64,000 nucleotides of DNA, taken from positions 7,713,001 through 7,777,000 of the forward strand of contig CM056875.1 in NCBI GenBank assembly GCA_029876055.1, in the 5' to 3' direction. The notes under the pieces are model-generated. The model had not been told where the DNA came from and did no database searches. It saw nothing but the letters and a program-made list of their open reading frames with translations. Of the stretch, positions 1 through 9,341 are shown one piece after another; positions within the stretch are counted from its first letter, which is position 1, and every line of letters starts with the position of its first letter. The translations under genes and the position numbers were made by a program. The DNA is from Madurella fahalii. Its lineage: Eukaryota; Ascomycota; Sordariomycetes; Sordariales.

Positions 1-111
1 TGCTAGAGCCTCTGCATTCTGCAGACGGGCTAATGATGCAGGTTCGTCACAAAAACACATGCCAATTCTCCCCCGATCGTTTGCAGGCAGAGTGGTTAAA
101 GCGAAGAAAAA

Positions 112-1757
112 ATGGCCTCCTTTCAGATTGGACCTGTTTCGACCTCAGTCGGGTTAGCTCGTTCGATAATCGGGCGGCGCTCGACGACCTGCGGCTGCCG
201 ACGTCTCTACACGTCCTCTCGGCGAGCGCAACCGGCGCAGCGCGTCCTCGGCCGTCGATTCTTCTCCGAGCAGTCGCATAGGCCCAGGGCCTCCTCCAAG
301 GTGCAGGACTCCAAGATCCGCTGGTATCCGATCCCCGTCGGTCTCGGCGTTGGGTTTCTGGGTCTGGTGCAATTCTACAAGGTCTATACCCGCGAGCAGG
401 AAAAGCAAGCGGAGGATGGCGAGCTGGAAAAGCGACCGAAGAAGAGACCGCGGGTCCGACCTGATGGTCCCTGGTACGGGGTTAACTCTCCTCGATGTTC
501 GAAAACTGGAGCTGACAGATACCCAGGCAGGTGCAAATCATGTCGACACTGCCATTGAAGGCCATGTCGCGGTTATGGGGCAAGTTCAACGAGCTGACCA
601 TCCCGTACTACCTCCGAAGCCCTGGCTTCCGCCTGTATTCGTTCTTGTTCGGTGTCAACCTGGACGAGGTTGAGGAGCCTGACCTCCGCAACTTCCCAAA
701 TCTGGCAGCCTTCTTCTACCGCACCCTGAAGCCGGGCGCACGTCCTTTGGACCCTAATCCCAATGCTCTCCTGTCCCCATCCGATGGACGAATCCTACAG
801 TTCGGGCAGATCGAAGGCGGCGACATCGAACAAGTCAAGGGCATGACGTACACCATCGACGCGCTTCTCGGCCAAAACAGTCCAGCCCCTAGCACCTCTA
901 GCAGCCAAATCTCTCTTGACAAATTAGCCAAACACCGCGAGCTCGAACTCGAAGGCGACGAGGAGCTCGTCCGAAGGGACGAGGAATTCGCCCGCGTCAA
1001 CGGTATCTCGTACTCGCTCCCTGACCTGCTGTCGGGCGCCGGAAAGAAGAACAAGAGCGACAGCTCCAACCACCCGAAAGATGAGTCCGTCACGCCCAAT
1101 GAAACCTCCGTCTCCGAAGTCCGTGCCGAACTCGCCCTCGGCGAGAAGCCCTGGTACGGTTACCTCACACCCGGAAGCCGCCACGCGCTCTACTACGCCG
1201 TCATCTACCTCGCCCCCGGTGACTACCACCGGTTCCACTCGCCCACCAACTGGGTCGTCGAGCGGCGGCGCCACTTTGCCGGCGAGCTGTACAGCGTGTC
1301 GCCTTACCTGCAGCGCACGCTACCCGGCCTATTCACGCTTAACGAGCGTGTCGTCCTCCTGGGCCGTTGGCGCTGGGGCTTCTTCAGCTACGTCCCCGTC
1401 GGCGCCACGAACGTCGGCTCCATCAAGATCAACTTCGATCGGGAACTAAGGACGAACAGTTTGACGACCGACACGGAGGCGGACAGGGCAGCAGACCAGG
1501 CGGCACAACGCGGGGAACCCTACCTAGGCTACGCCGAGGCGACGTACGAGCGTGCAAGTCCCGTGCTGAGAGGCCACGCACTCAGGCGAGGCGAGGAGAT
1601 GGGCGGCTTCCAGCTTGGGAGCACGATTGTGCTCGTCTTCGAGGCGCCGGCTGCTGAGCACGACGGGAACGGGCGACACACTCGGGGCTGGTCGTGGAGC
1701 GTGGAGAAGGGGCAGAGGGTCAAGGTTGGGCAAGCGCTGGGGCATGTTGATCTGTGA
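112..1757 (+). CDS. PSD1: Mitochondrial phosphatidylserine decarboxylase proenzyme
   Basis: Converts phosphatidylserine to phosphatidylethanolamine at the mitochondrial inner membrane. Two exons, 112-473 and 527-1757, are joined across a 53-nt intron (474-526); the junction completes a Trp codon and gives 530 aa. The N-terminus is Arg/Ser-rich, as in a mitochondrial presequence, followed by one hydrophobic segment (about residues 71-89). The catalytic domain follows, with GDYHRFHSP near the middle and the self-cleavage motif LGST at residues 484-487. In this family the Ser (486 here) becomes the pyruvoyl group when the proenzyme splits into beta and alpha chains. An acidic/Lys insert (about residues 250-330) is longer than in bacterial enzymes. 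The ATG at 112 follows an A-rich leader and is the first one that keeps the presequence. LGST plus the presequence make the type I mitochondrial form the best call, as opposed to the C2-domain Psd2 type. Confidence 0.95.
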
Positions 1758-2056
1758 TCTACTGTTGTGCACCTATGCCTGTACTACCATGTACCAAAAG
1801 TGTACTTCTCGGGTAATGTTTAAAATGCACCGATACAGACAATTAACTTGTTCACCATGTTCACCATTTCGAGTAAAAACACAGGTCCTGCTGTGGGGGG
1901 AAAAAGAAAAAAGAAAAAGAGTTCTATGATTTTCTTGTTTTCACTATCATGATAGTCCGTATGATGTAACGAGGAATCTATGTAAGCAATGCTGAGACCA
2001 AGCCCAAACCGATTCAAACTCCCTGCAATGCTAGGCGCCATGCCTTATAACATCAT
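1758..2056. other. Convergent intergenic region
   Basis: This is 3' flanking sequence between the decarboxylase (+) and the nitroreductase (-), which converge. It is A/T-richer than the genes and holds an A/G-rich run at about 1896-1920. No gene is visible. Confidence 0.6.
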
Positions 2057-2929
2057 TTATTTCGCCTCCTCCACACCAAAGACCTTGAACTTCTCCTCGA
2101 TAGGATTGAACGTCTTCTCCGGAGCGTCGGCCGTCTTGCCGCCAAAGACGAGCTGCGCGCTGAGCTTCCAGGTGGTAGGCAGCTTCCACTGCTCGGCAAC
2201 CTTTGCGTCAACCAGGGGGTTGTAGTGCTGGAGATTGGCGCCGAGACCGTCGGCCTCGAGCGCTGTCCAGACTGCAAATTGCAGCATAGCAGCGCTATGG
2301 GCCGACCAGACAGGGAACCTATAGTTTTGTAGCACGTCAGTAAAACTTTGGCCCAGGGGTTATCCCGACTCGGCATTCAAAGAGAAAAAAAAAAAGGGGG
2401 GGGGGGGGGGGGGTGGTTAATAAATAAATAACTACACCTACCGATCAGCGTAGGGCGCAAACTTGGCCTGCATACCCTCGACAACCGTCTGGTCCTCAAA
2501 GAAGAGCACCGTGCCAGCGCCACCCTTGAACATGGCCATCCGGTTACCCGTGTGCTCCCATTGCTCGGCAGGCACGATGGCTTTGAGCGTCTCGGTCGTG
2601 ATGTCCCAGAACCTGTCGTGCTCAGCGCCGAACAGGACGACGACCCGGTTACTCTGCGAGTTGAAGCTGCTAGGCACGTGCTGCAGAGCCTCCTTGACGA
2701 TCTCCTGGATCCGGGCTGGCGTGATGGTGAGCTCCTTGTTGAGCGGGTAGTGGGTGCGGCGGTTCTTGATCATGGAGAGGAAGTTGTCGGCAGACACTGG
2801 GGCTGTGGAGGCCATGGTTGTTACTGTTCTTCTCGTTCTGGGAATTGAGGGGCAAAGACGATACCGGGCAGGGGCGGTTTGAGTTGCGGTTGAGAATGCG
2901 CGCAGGGAGCTTCTGAATAGTTTCTGCAT
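2057..2929 (-). CDS. Nitroreductase-family oxidoreductase (Hbn1/Frm2-like)
   Basis: FMN-dependent nitroreductase-fold protein of the small fungal type related to yeast Hbn1/Frm2, which are linked to oxidative stress and fatty-acid signalling. Exon 1 is 2442-2929 and exon 2 is 2057-2318; the 123-nt intron (2319-2441) joins ADR to FPVWSAHS in frame, giving 249 aa from the first ATG. Family signatures are FLSMIKNRRTHYPL after the second Met, VPSSFNSQSNRVVVLFG, and the FFEDQ segment before the splice. A second ATG at codon 39 (2815-2813) has a much stronger start context (ACCATGGCC) and gives 211 aa, the usual size of the family. The extra 38 residues are rich in Arg, Ser and Ala and lack acidic residues, so they resemble a mitochondrial presequence. 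Two localisations from two starts are possible but not shown. Confidence 0.88.
2385..2413. repeat. A11-G18 homopolymer tract inside an intron
   Basis: On the plus strand eleven A residues (2385-2395) are followed directly by eighteen G residues (2396-2413). On the coding strand of the nitroreductase this reads as a C-run followed by a T-run, so it forms an extreme polypyrimidine tract in the intron upstream of the 3' splice site. Its length is probably unstable and prone to sequencing error. Confidence 0.85.
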
Positions 2930-4092
2930 GTAGTTATATGGGAGAATCCGCCGTATTGTTTTGGATGCGTAGGTAGGGAAACCAGACTGGGAAGCGGCGG
3001 GAAGGCAGGTATATATATATATATATATATATATTCATGATTTTTTTACTTCAAGTGCTCCCTTGGCATATTTCAACTTTCGAACCAAACGGGGTTCCGC
3101 GCGGTAGACAGTAATTACACAGCGGCGACGGAGTCGTAGAATCGCCCAGCACGATTCCATGACCCACTCCGTCTGTAACCCTGGCCCGGCCGCGCGCGAG
3201 ACCGATTGGGAAACAGTGCGTTTTGTAAGTGTATATGTAAGCAGGCTCACTGTCGGCGTCAACGAAGAATAATGCGATTGTCCAATGGCCATGCGGCGAG
3301 TGTCTGCATAAGGGAATGGGTCTCCCATTATGTTGTGTTAGTAACATCACAAGATGCTTACAAGATCTGAAAGCGATCATCTGACCCCTGCTCAGTTCCC
3401 CACATGTCAAAGCGCGCTCTTTCAGCCCGCGCTCGGCATTCTTTTGTACTGCCGAGGGCATTGGCTTCCTCCGGCAATGGCCCCTCAGCGACTCGCCGGA
3501 GTTGTGCGTGGCTTCTCGTACGAGGGCGAGTGTTGAAGCCTCGGGTCTTCTTGATTGTGATTATAAATGCAGCCGAGAAAAAAAAAAAAAAAGGGATTCT
3601 GACGTCACTTTATCCCTGCCAAGCATGCCCGATCTACGCTTCACGTAGTTAGTCTCCCTCTCTCACAATTGTACCTCAAATACTACACGTAGACCGGCCG
3701 AACGAGCCCGTCTTTGTAGAATGAGCAATCAAGACATGTCCATTTCTGATAATATCACTTCCAGTTACATGTTCTCCCGACAAACATACACATGCGATAG
3801 TTCAACCCATGAACAAACATGTCCAAAATATACAGATAATGGATGAACTTGGTGTCTGATGCGAACCGATGTAAAGCTCGATCTTAGGTAAATTTCCACC
3901 CGTCTGTAGGACTGCCCCATGACCTGTCTCCTGTAGTACCCGGCCCGAGCCACGATATAGAATCAGATATGCCCATGTTCGCCTGGAATGCATGCGCCCA
4001 AACGCCTTGTTCTAGCTTTTTGTCTTGCCAGTAGACTGCTTATTATTCCCAAGAGAAAAAAGCGTTGCTGCCCCCCTCAAGACTGGTCCTAA
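2930..4092. other. Intergenic region with (AT)n microsatellite
   Basis: No gene is supported. The stretch holds the upstream region of the nitroreductase and the 3' flank of the flavoprotein, both on the minus strand. It contains an (AT)12 run at 3011-3034 and an A-run near 3580-3593. Open frames here have no recognisable domain. Confidence 0.5.
3011..3034. repeat. (AT)12 microsatellite
   Basis: Perfect dinucleotide run just upstream of the nitroreductase leader. Confidence 0.95.
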
Positions 4093-5943
4093 CTACCAAG
4101 TCTCAGCAATGTACTGCCCGGCCTCCTTTTTCAGGTTCCAAAACTGCTGGGCCTCGTCGCGCTGAAGGTTGCCCTTCTCCATGGCCACTTCGACGAGCGC
4201 CTTCTCAACGCCCTCACCCATACCCTTGGTGCTACCGCACACAAACACACGGCCGTCGACGGCGTTGATGATGTACCAGACCAGATCTGACTGGGCTTTG
4301 ACCTCTTCTTGCACGTACCGGCCCTCGCCACGACGGCTTTGGACGACCCTCTTCACCTCGTCTTCATGCACGCCCCACTCGCCGCTGTACAGTTCGTCAA
4401 CCAGTGAGTCACGGATGCCCTGAAGCACCCAGACCTTGTTGGCGCAGTTGGCCGTCTTGAGGCGGCGCTGCACGAAACCCCGGAAAGGGGCGATGCCGAC
4501 ACCGGCCCCGATCAGCAGCATAGGGCCGTCCGACACAAACTGCTTAGCAAGAGGATTGGCCATCAGGCCCTTAAACATGGGAATGTAGAATTCCGGGTCC
4601 TTCTCGCCCCGCTCCTGAGCCTCGAGAAACTTGAGCGCCTGCCGCTGGAAGAAGCCCGAGCCGACGCCGCCCCGAGATCCCGAGCGCCAGTCAGCCGTCG
4701 TGTGCACGGTAACTGCAATCTCGATCAACCGGTGTCGCTTGCCATCACGTGTCAGGAACGACTCGTGGGGGTCGTTTGACAACGAGTAGAAGCGGGGCAT
4801 CAGGGGCTGCAGAACCGACAGGAGAAGGTCCAGCGGCGGCTTGGCGCTCGGGAAGGCATGCAGCAGCTGGGCCAAGGACACGTGCGGGCCGGTCCGGAAG
4901 TCGCAAAACACACCCTGACCCTCTGCCGAGCAGAGATACAACAGCACCTTGCGCTCATTCTCGTCGGTCGCGTGTTCGGCCAAGACCCGGAGAAGCTGCT
5001 TTGTTGGCGGGTACGACTGGATATCAGAACACCAGGTTAACAGGTCTCGGCGAGTTGTGACAAGCTCGCGCGCCTGATCGTCACCCCAGACGGTGGGCCA
5101 TCGACCTTTGGTCGTCCGGAGCAGCACAGGCTTGTCACGCAGAAAACGAGGTACGAGCAGGAGGTCGAGCACCTCTTCGACCATCGACGCCTCGTTGGGC
5201 GCCGAGACACCAATTGCACCTCCAACCTTGAAATCGACATCCTCGCCCTCGGGATAGTTCGTGACGTCAAGATCAAAGTGGAATGTCCGCTTTTCGGCAC
5301 CCGGTCGCGTCAGCTCGCGCGTGTTGTGAATGCGTGCAGGGAAGACATGGTGTGGTGGATGCGGCTGAACAAACGAAGGTGGCTGTATCCGTGTGTCGAG
5401 ATCCTCAAGGCGGAGACTATGCAACGTCTTTTCGACGTCGGCCGCTAGCGAGGATGTGTTGCCATCTGCATCCAGCGAGGCTCCCGGTTCGGTAGGGGAC
5501 GGTACGCTGGATGGCCGCCGGAGCGGCTGCAGGAAAGCCGTTTGCTCGGGTAAATCGCATACGCCGTTCAATGTGGTAGGCACTTGATCAATTTTGAGCA
5601 GCAGGGACCGGTATGCGTCGTTGTTGGGGAGCGCAATGCTCTCAAACTCGACGCCCTCCTTCTTGGGCCCGAGACCGAGGCAGCAGCCACCTCCGCAGCA
5701 CCGCCTAATCAATTGAGTCGTGGTCTCGCCGGTAATGCGCTGCACATCAGCCGGGCTCTGGGCAACCAGCCGTGTCGATGCACGTCGGCGACGTGGCTCG
5801 GGATTTTGCGGCTCTTCTAGTTCGTGCTCATCAGACGATTCGGAATATGTAAGCGAAGGAGCGGCCGATGGACCCGGGCGAGGTTCCTCGGGGATGCTCG
5901 CAGCCGAATGTTCGGCGAGAAGAAGGTCAATTTGCGTGGCCAT
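4093..5943 (-). CDS. FAD/NADPH-binding reductase of the CysJ/P450-reductase fold, no flavodoxin domain
   Basis: Single-exon protein of 616 aa. Residues from about 200 onward form the FAD/NADP half of diflavin reductases: FPARIHNTRELT opens the FAD-binding barrel, PRFYSLSN (383-390) is the RxYS motif that holds the FAD, LIGAGVGIAPFRGF (477-490) is the NADPH-ribose/pyrophosphate loop, VFVCGSTKGMG lies near the end, and the last residue is Trp, the aromatic that stacks on FAD in NADPH-dependent members. The usual N-terminal FMN domain is absent. In its place are about 200 low-complexity residues with a Cys cluster CCGGGCC (82-88). The electron acceptor cannot be told from sequence. The frame stays open upstream to 6090 but without an ATG, and the upstream DNA is a CT-rich leader, so the ATG at 5943 is the likely start. 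Relatives are often annotated as sulfite reductase flavoprotein or riboflavin-synthase-like. Confidence 0.85.
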   Translation of the reverse strand: MATQIDLLLAEHSAASIPEEPRPGPSAAPSLTYSESSDEHELEEPQNPEPRRRRASTRLVAQSPADVQRITGETTTQLIRRCCGGGCCLGLGPKKEGVEFESIALPNNDAYRSLLLKIDQVPTTLNGVCDLPEQTAFLQPLRRPSSVPSPTEPGASLDADGNTSSLAADVEKTLHSLRLEDLDTRIQPPSFVQPHPPHHVFPARIHNTRELTRPGAEKRTFHFDLDVTNYPEGEDVDFKVGGAIGVSAPNEASMVEEVLDLLLVPRFLRDKPVLLRTTKGRWPTVWGDDQARELVTTRRDLLTWCSDIQSYPPTKQLLRVLAEHATDENERKVLLYLCSAEGQGVFCDFRTGPHVSLAQLLHAFPSAKPPLDLLLSVLQPLMPRFYSLSNDPHESFLTRDGKRHRLIEIAVTVHTTADWRSGSRGGVGSGFFQRQALKFLEAQERGEKDPEFYIPMFKGLMANPLAKQFVSDGPMLLIGAGVGIAPFRGFVQRRLKTANCANKVWVLQGIRDSLVDELYSGEWGVHEDEVKRVVQSRRGEGRYVQEEVKAQSDLVWYIINAVDGRVFVCGSTKGMGEGVEKALVEVAMEKGNLQRDEAQQFWNLKKEAGQYIAETW

Positions 5944-8900
5944 CGTGTCGAATTCCCCAGGGGGGTTGTTGGGTTTGGGTTGGCGAGGACTTGAGGTGAC
6001 GATGGTGCGAAGCGGAGTGGTGATGAAGAAACGGCGTGGGCAGCACGTCAAAGGACCGGCAGCATGACCCAAAAATTCCAGGAAAATCAAGGCCTGATCT
6101 CAGTACGATTGTGGGTTAATATCTGGTGATAACGAGAAAAGTCCGGCCAGGCCTTGTTCGCTTCAGGATTGCGCCCAGTAGGTCACGAAAACCGCGCGTA
6201 TGAAGAACAAGGGGCAAAAAAAAGGAACGGCTGCCCGGACGGGAGATTGGTGATGTTTAACTAGTAAAGCACTTGTCATTGCGCAGCAGACCCATGGCCT
6301 TGGGCAATTGTTGAGCGTAAAGATTAGGCGCAAGAGCGTTCTGGGTCCAAGTGGAGCATCAGACACAGTGCGAAAGGATCCGAGTTCTTCTGTCCTCTTT
6401 CGGCACCCGTTAGCGGGCTTCCTCCGGTCAGCCATTTCCTTCCACAGCCCCTTGAGGATTGTCGTCGGGCTCCTGTCTAGGGCTTGTGAAAAACCAAACT
6501 CAATCGAATACCCACGCCCTGTCGAATTCAAGATGCTAAGGCACCATAGCTTCTATGCGCGTAACCAGCCTTGTGGTTCAGCTCGGGAGCATTGTCTTTC
6601 CTCGGCATGTGTCACCCGGATAGTGCTCTGCAATTTCCTAACCTCGATCACTCTCGCTATCGTTGCCTCGCGACTGCCCAAAGTTGTGGAATGGGTGAGA
6701 CCTCAGGTCAATCCAATCTTACATCATGTCATCAACAGCTGATGGGCACACTATCAGCACTCTCATTAGACCGTGCAGTACCGCTTACAGCACTCTTTGG
6801 GCGCGGGCGCAATTCATACTACTGTACACCGGGTTCTGGGAAGAGCGAGCTCGCCACCCTTTTCCATAGCCAAGCCTCGGCCTGCCGGCGCCAAGGCCGC
6901 GAGCCTGGAGGCTGGGGCAGACAGATAGCAAGGGAACAAATGGTTCCAGCGGACGTGTTTCAGCCTCGGGGGGCAACAAGGCGCGTCGAGTTGTCGAGTA
7001 TCTGGCTTCTTCGTGTCACCTAGCACTCTCCGAACTCGGCATGCACCCTAACTTTGCAAGCCAGATGCGGAAAGCACAGTATATAGCACCAAAGAGGACA
7101 CGGTATGACGCCGGGATATCTAATCAATCAAAAATCATCAAACTGACTCGCCCCACCCAAACTTTTATTCCGCGAATTTTCTATCAGATCGATGCGATTA
7201 GATCATCTGATAACCCGAATTGTGTTCGGGGGCCGTGAACCCCCTGTCACCGCTGCGTCCGGGTCCTATCGAGAAGAAGAGATTAGGAGAACGGCATGTG
7301 GATCCGGAGTTCTGTCTCTCCGCGGGGATAAAGAGCCGTGTTGATAGAGCACGGCGAAAGGTTTCCCGTGGCTTGGGCTACCCAACACTCCCAGCCAACC
7401 CTGAGTCGGGCTCTCGAGTCAAAGTTGGAAACACCCTTCCCGTTTTGAAACTTATATCGCTGATAGATGCAGCTCTTATCTGTCCTGACGAGCTGACATT
7501 CCGATTTTGTCAGCCACAGCCCACCAAGCGATATCCCCCGCGGATGCGGGATTTTCCTCGGAAGCGGCTTTGCCCAAGAAATCTTGTGCAATTCCGTATT
7601 TATGTTGCACAATCGCTGCCACTTGGCGCGCAATATCCACGTCTCGTACTTTAACAGCGAAAAGTTGGCGTGAATGACAACTTCAGCGCGCATCAATCTC
7701 GGCTTTGCCCCTTCGCTTGGACTCGGGCTGTATTTGAGGATGGCTCTCATTACGCAGTACGCCCCAGAGTGAATCCCAGTCCGGTCCGGCGGGATGGTTG
7801 TATGGAAAAAGCATGAGGTATGCAGATACGCAAATGATGATAACCCTCCAATGGTCCTCTCACCACCCTCTCCCACCTTCATTCTTCAACCGAGCAGAAG
7901 TCGACGGGGTTATTATGACTTCCCCCAAAGATCGGAAACCAATGATCGAAAACCCACCTCGCATCCTCCCTCTTGCATATATAAGACCGCCGTAGTTGAA
8001 TTGTAATCGACCCACACAACGACACGAACCTCGGACTTCCCGTGTCGGCTTCAGAACTCTAGGTTCAGTGCGTTCTCGCCCTGTACAACTACGAACCCTC
8101 ACCGAGGGGGGGAATACAGGGCCGGATCTCGAGGTCAGAAGAGGGAAGCTAACCATCACATTGCGGAGACAATCCATGATATAATCCTGCAACTGGCAGA
8201 AATCTTCATACGTTCACTCCTAATTGCCTATGACCCTTGCCTTGGATAACCGGGTGCGGATTCGGGGAGAGAAGAGTTAAACAGGAGCGACGGTTCGAAG
8301 ATCCGAACTTCCCATCAGATGCCCACGGCCCCTTGCATTGACTCTTTGTATGTGAAAGCAGTAGTCCGACCTGTGGCCACTCATCGGCGCGAACCAGCGC
8401 GTCAGTAAGCTCAGTTAAGCGGTGTACGAGCGATGCACTCGCATCTCCGTGGCCGTGCGCACCGTGCTGAACCGTAGTTTCCTGCCAAATCGAGGAGTTA
8501 GGGCCGTAGAAAGGGGAGTAAGCGAACAACACGACAACCAAACAGCCTCCATAGAGAAGGCACTGCTCGCGCACAGAATATTGCCGTTTCCGCCTGCAAT
8601 AAAAGATAAGTGTCAAATAGGCGCATCAAGAGTACGATGCTCATCTCTTCTCTCACTCCCCGTCTCCGCTGTCACCGATGCCAAGTGTGACAGCAAACTC
8701 CTTATCCCGTATCAAGAGAGATTCGTGATCTGTCATTCTGCCTGCTGTCATGTTTTTGCATATGTCCATACATGCTAGTCCTTAGGAGACTGCCAATCCA
8801 AGTAAAGAGCATGAAATATCCTAGCGTCAGTCATGGGAGATAGAAACCTCATACTGTCATCGACCTCATAACGTCGTTCGTATCGGAGATGAGATCGGGA

Positions 8901-9341
8901 AAATTGAATGGCGAAAAGACAATGGCGAAAGAAAAAAGATGGGAAGGCGAAGAAAAAGGGGTGAAAGAGATCAGCGTGCGATGAGCTTCAAACAGATAAA
9001 AACGATACGCAACATGCCACAAAGTGAGACCAAGTCCATGACAAACCATCACCCCCTCGAGACTTTCCCAATCAACATACAACGAAAGATCCGAAAACTC
9101 TGCATCCATGCCCCACAGCAACGTGAAAAAAGCCCCAGTGGTGAAGCCCCCAGTTGCAGAGGGAGCCGTCCCCAAGCCAATATATCAACGTAGACAATTT
9201 TCTGAGAACACCAGCTAGTCTTCAGCCGATGCCGGGCAATGGCCCTCGTATGCCCTGTGAGCGTCCCAGGACACTAATAAACGTTGGGTTTCATTCTGGA
9301 AGACCAGATGAGGATAGCCGACCCCAAGTGGGATGGGGGAC
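5944..9341. other. 3.4-kb region without a recognisable gene
   Basis: The first 150 bases form the CT-rich leader (as read on the minus strand) of the flavoprotein, and about 8850-9341 is 3' flank of the DUF6590 gene. Between them all frames are short, share no codon bias with neighbouring genes and show no domain. No tRNA or rRNA was seen. Confidence 0.45.
6048..6065 (-). promoter_or_regulatory. Five-codon upstream ORF in the flavoprotein leader
   Basis: A minus-strand ATG at 6065 opens a short frame (MLPVL then TGA), out of frame with the main start 105 nt downstream. If the mRNA starts upstream of it, the uORF could reduce translation of the reductase. Confidence 0.4.

Noticed and set aside
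5944..6090. Upstream extension of the flavoprotein to 6090 as a mitochondrial presequence
   Set aside because: The frame there begins with TTG, not ATG, and the DNA has the composition of a 5' leader.
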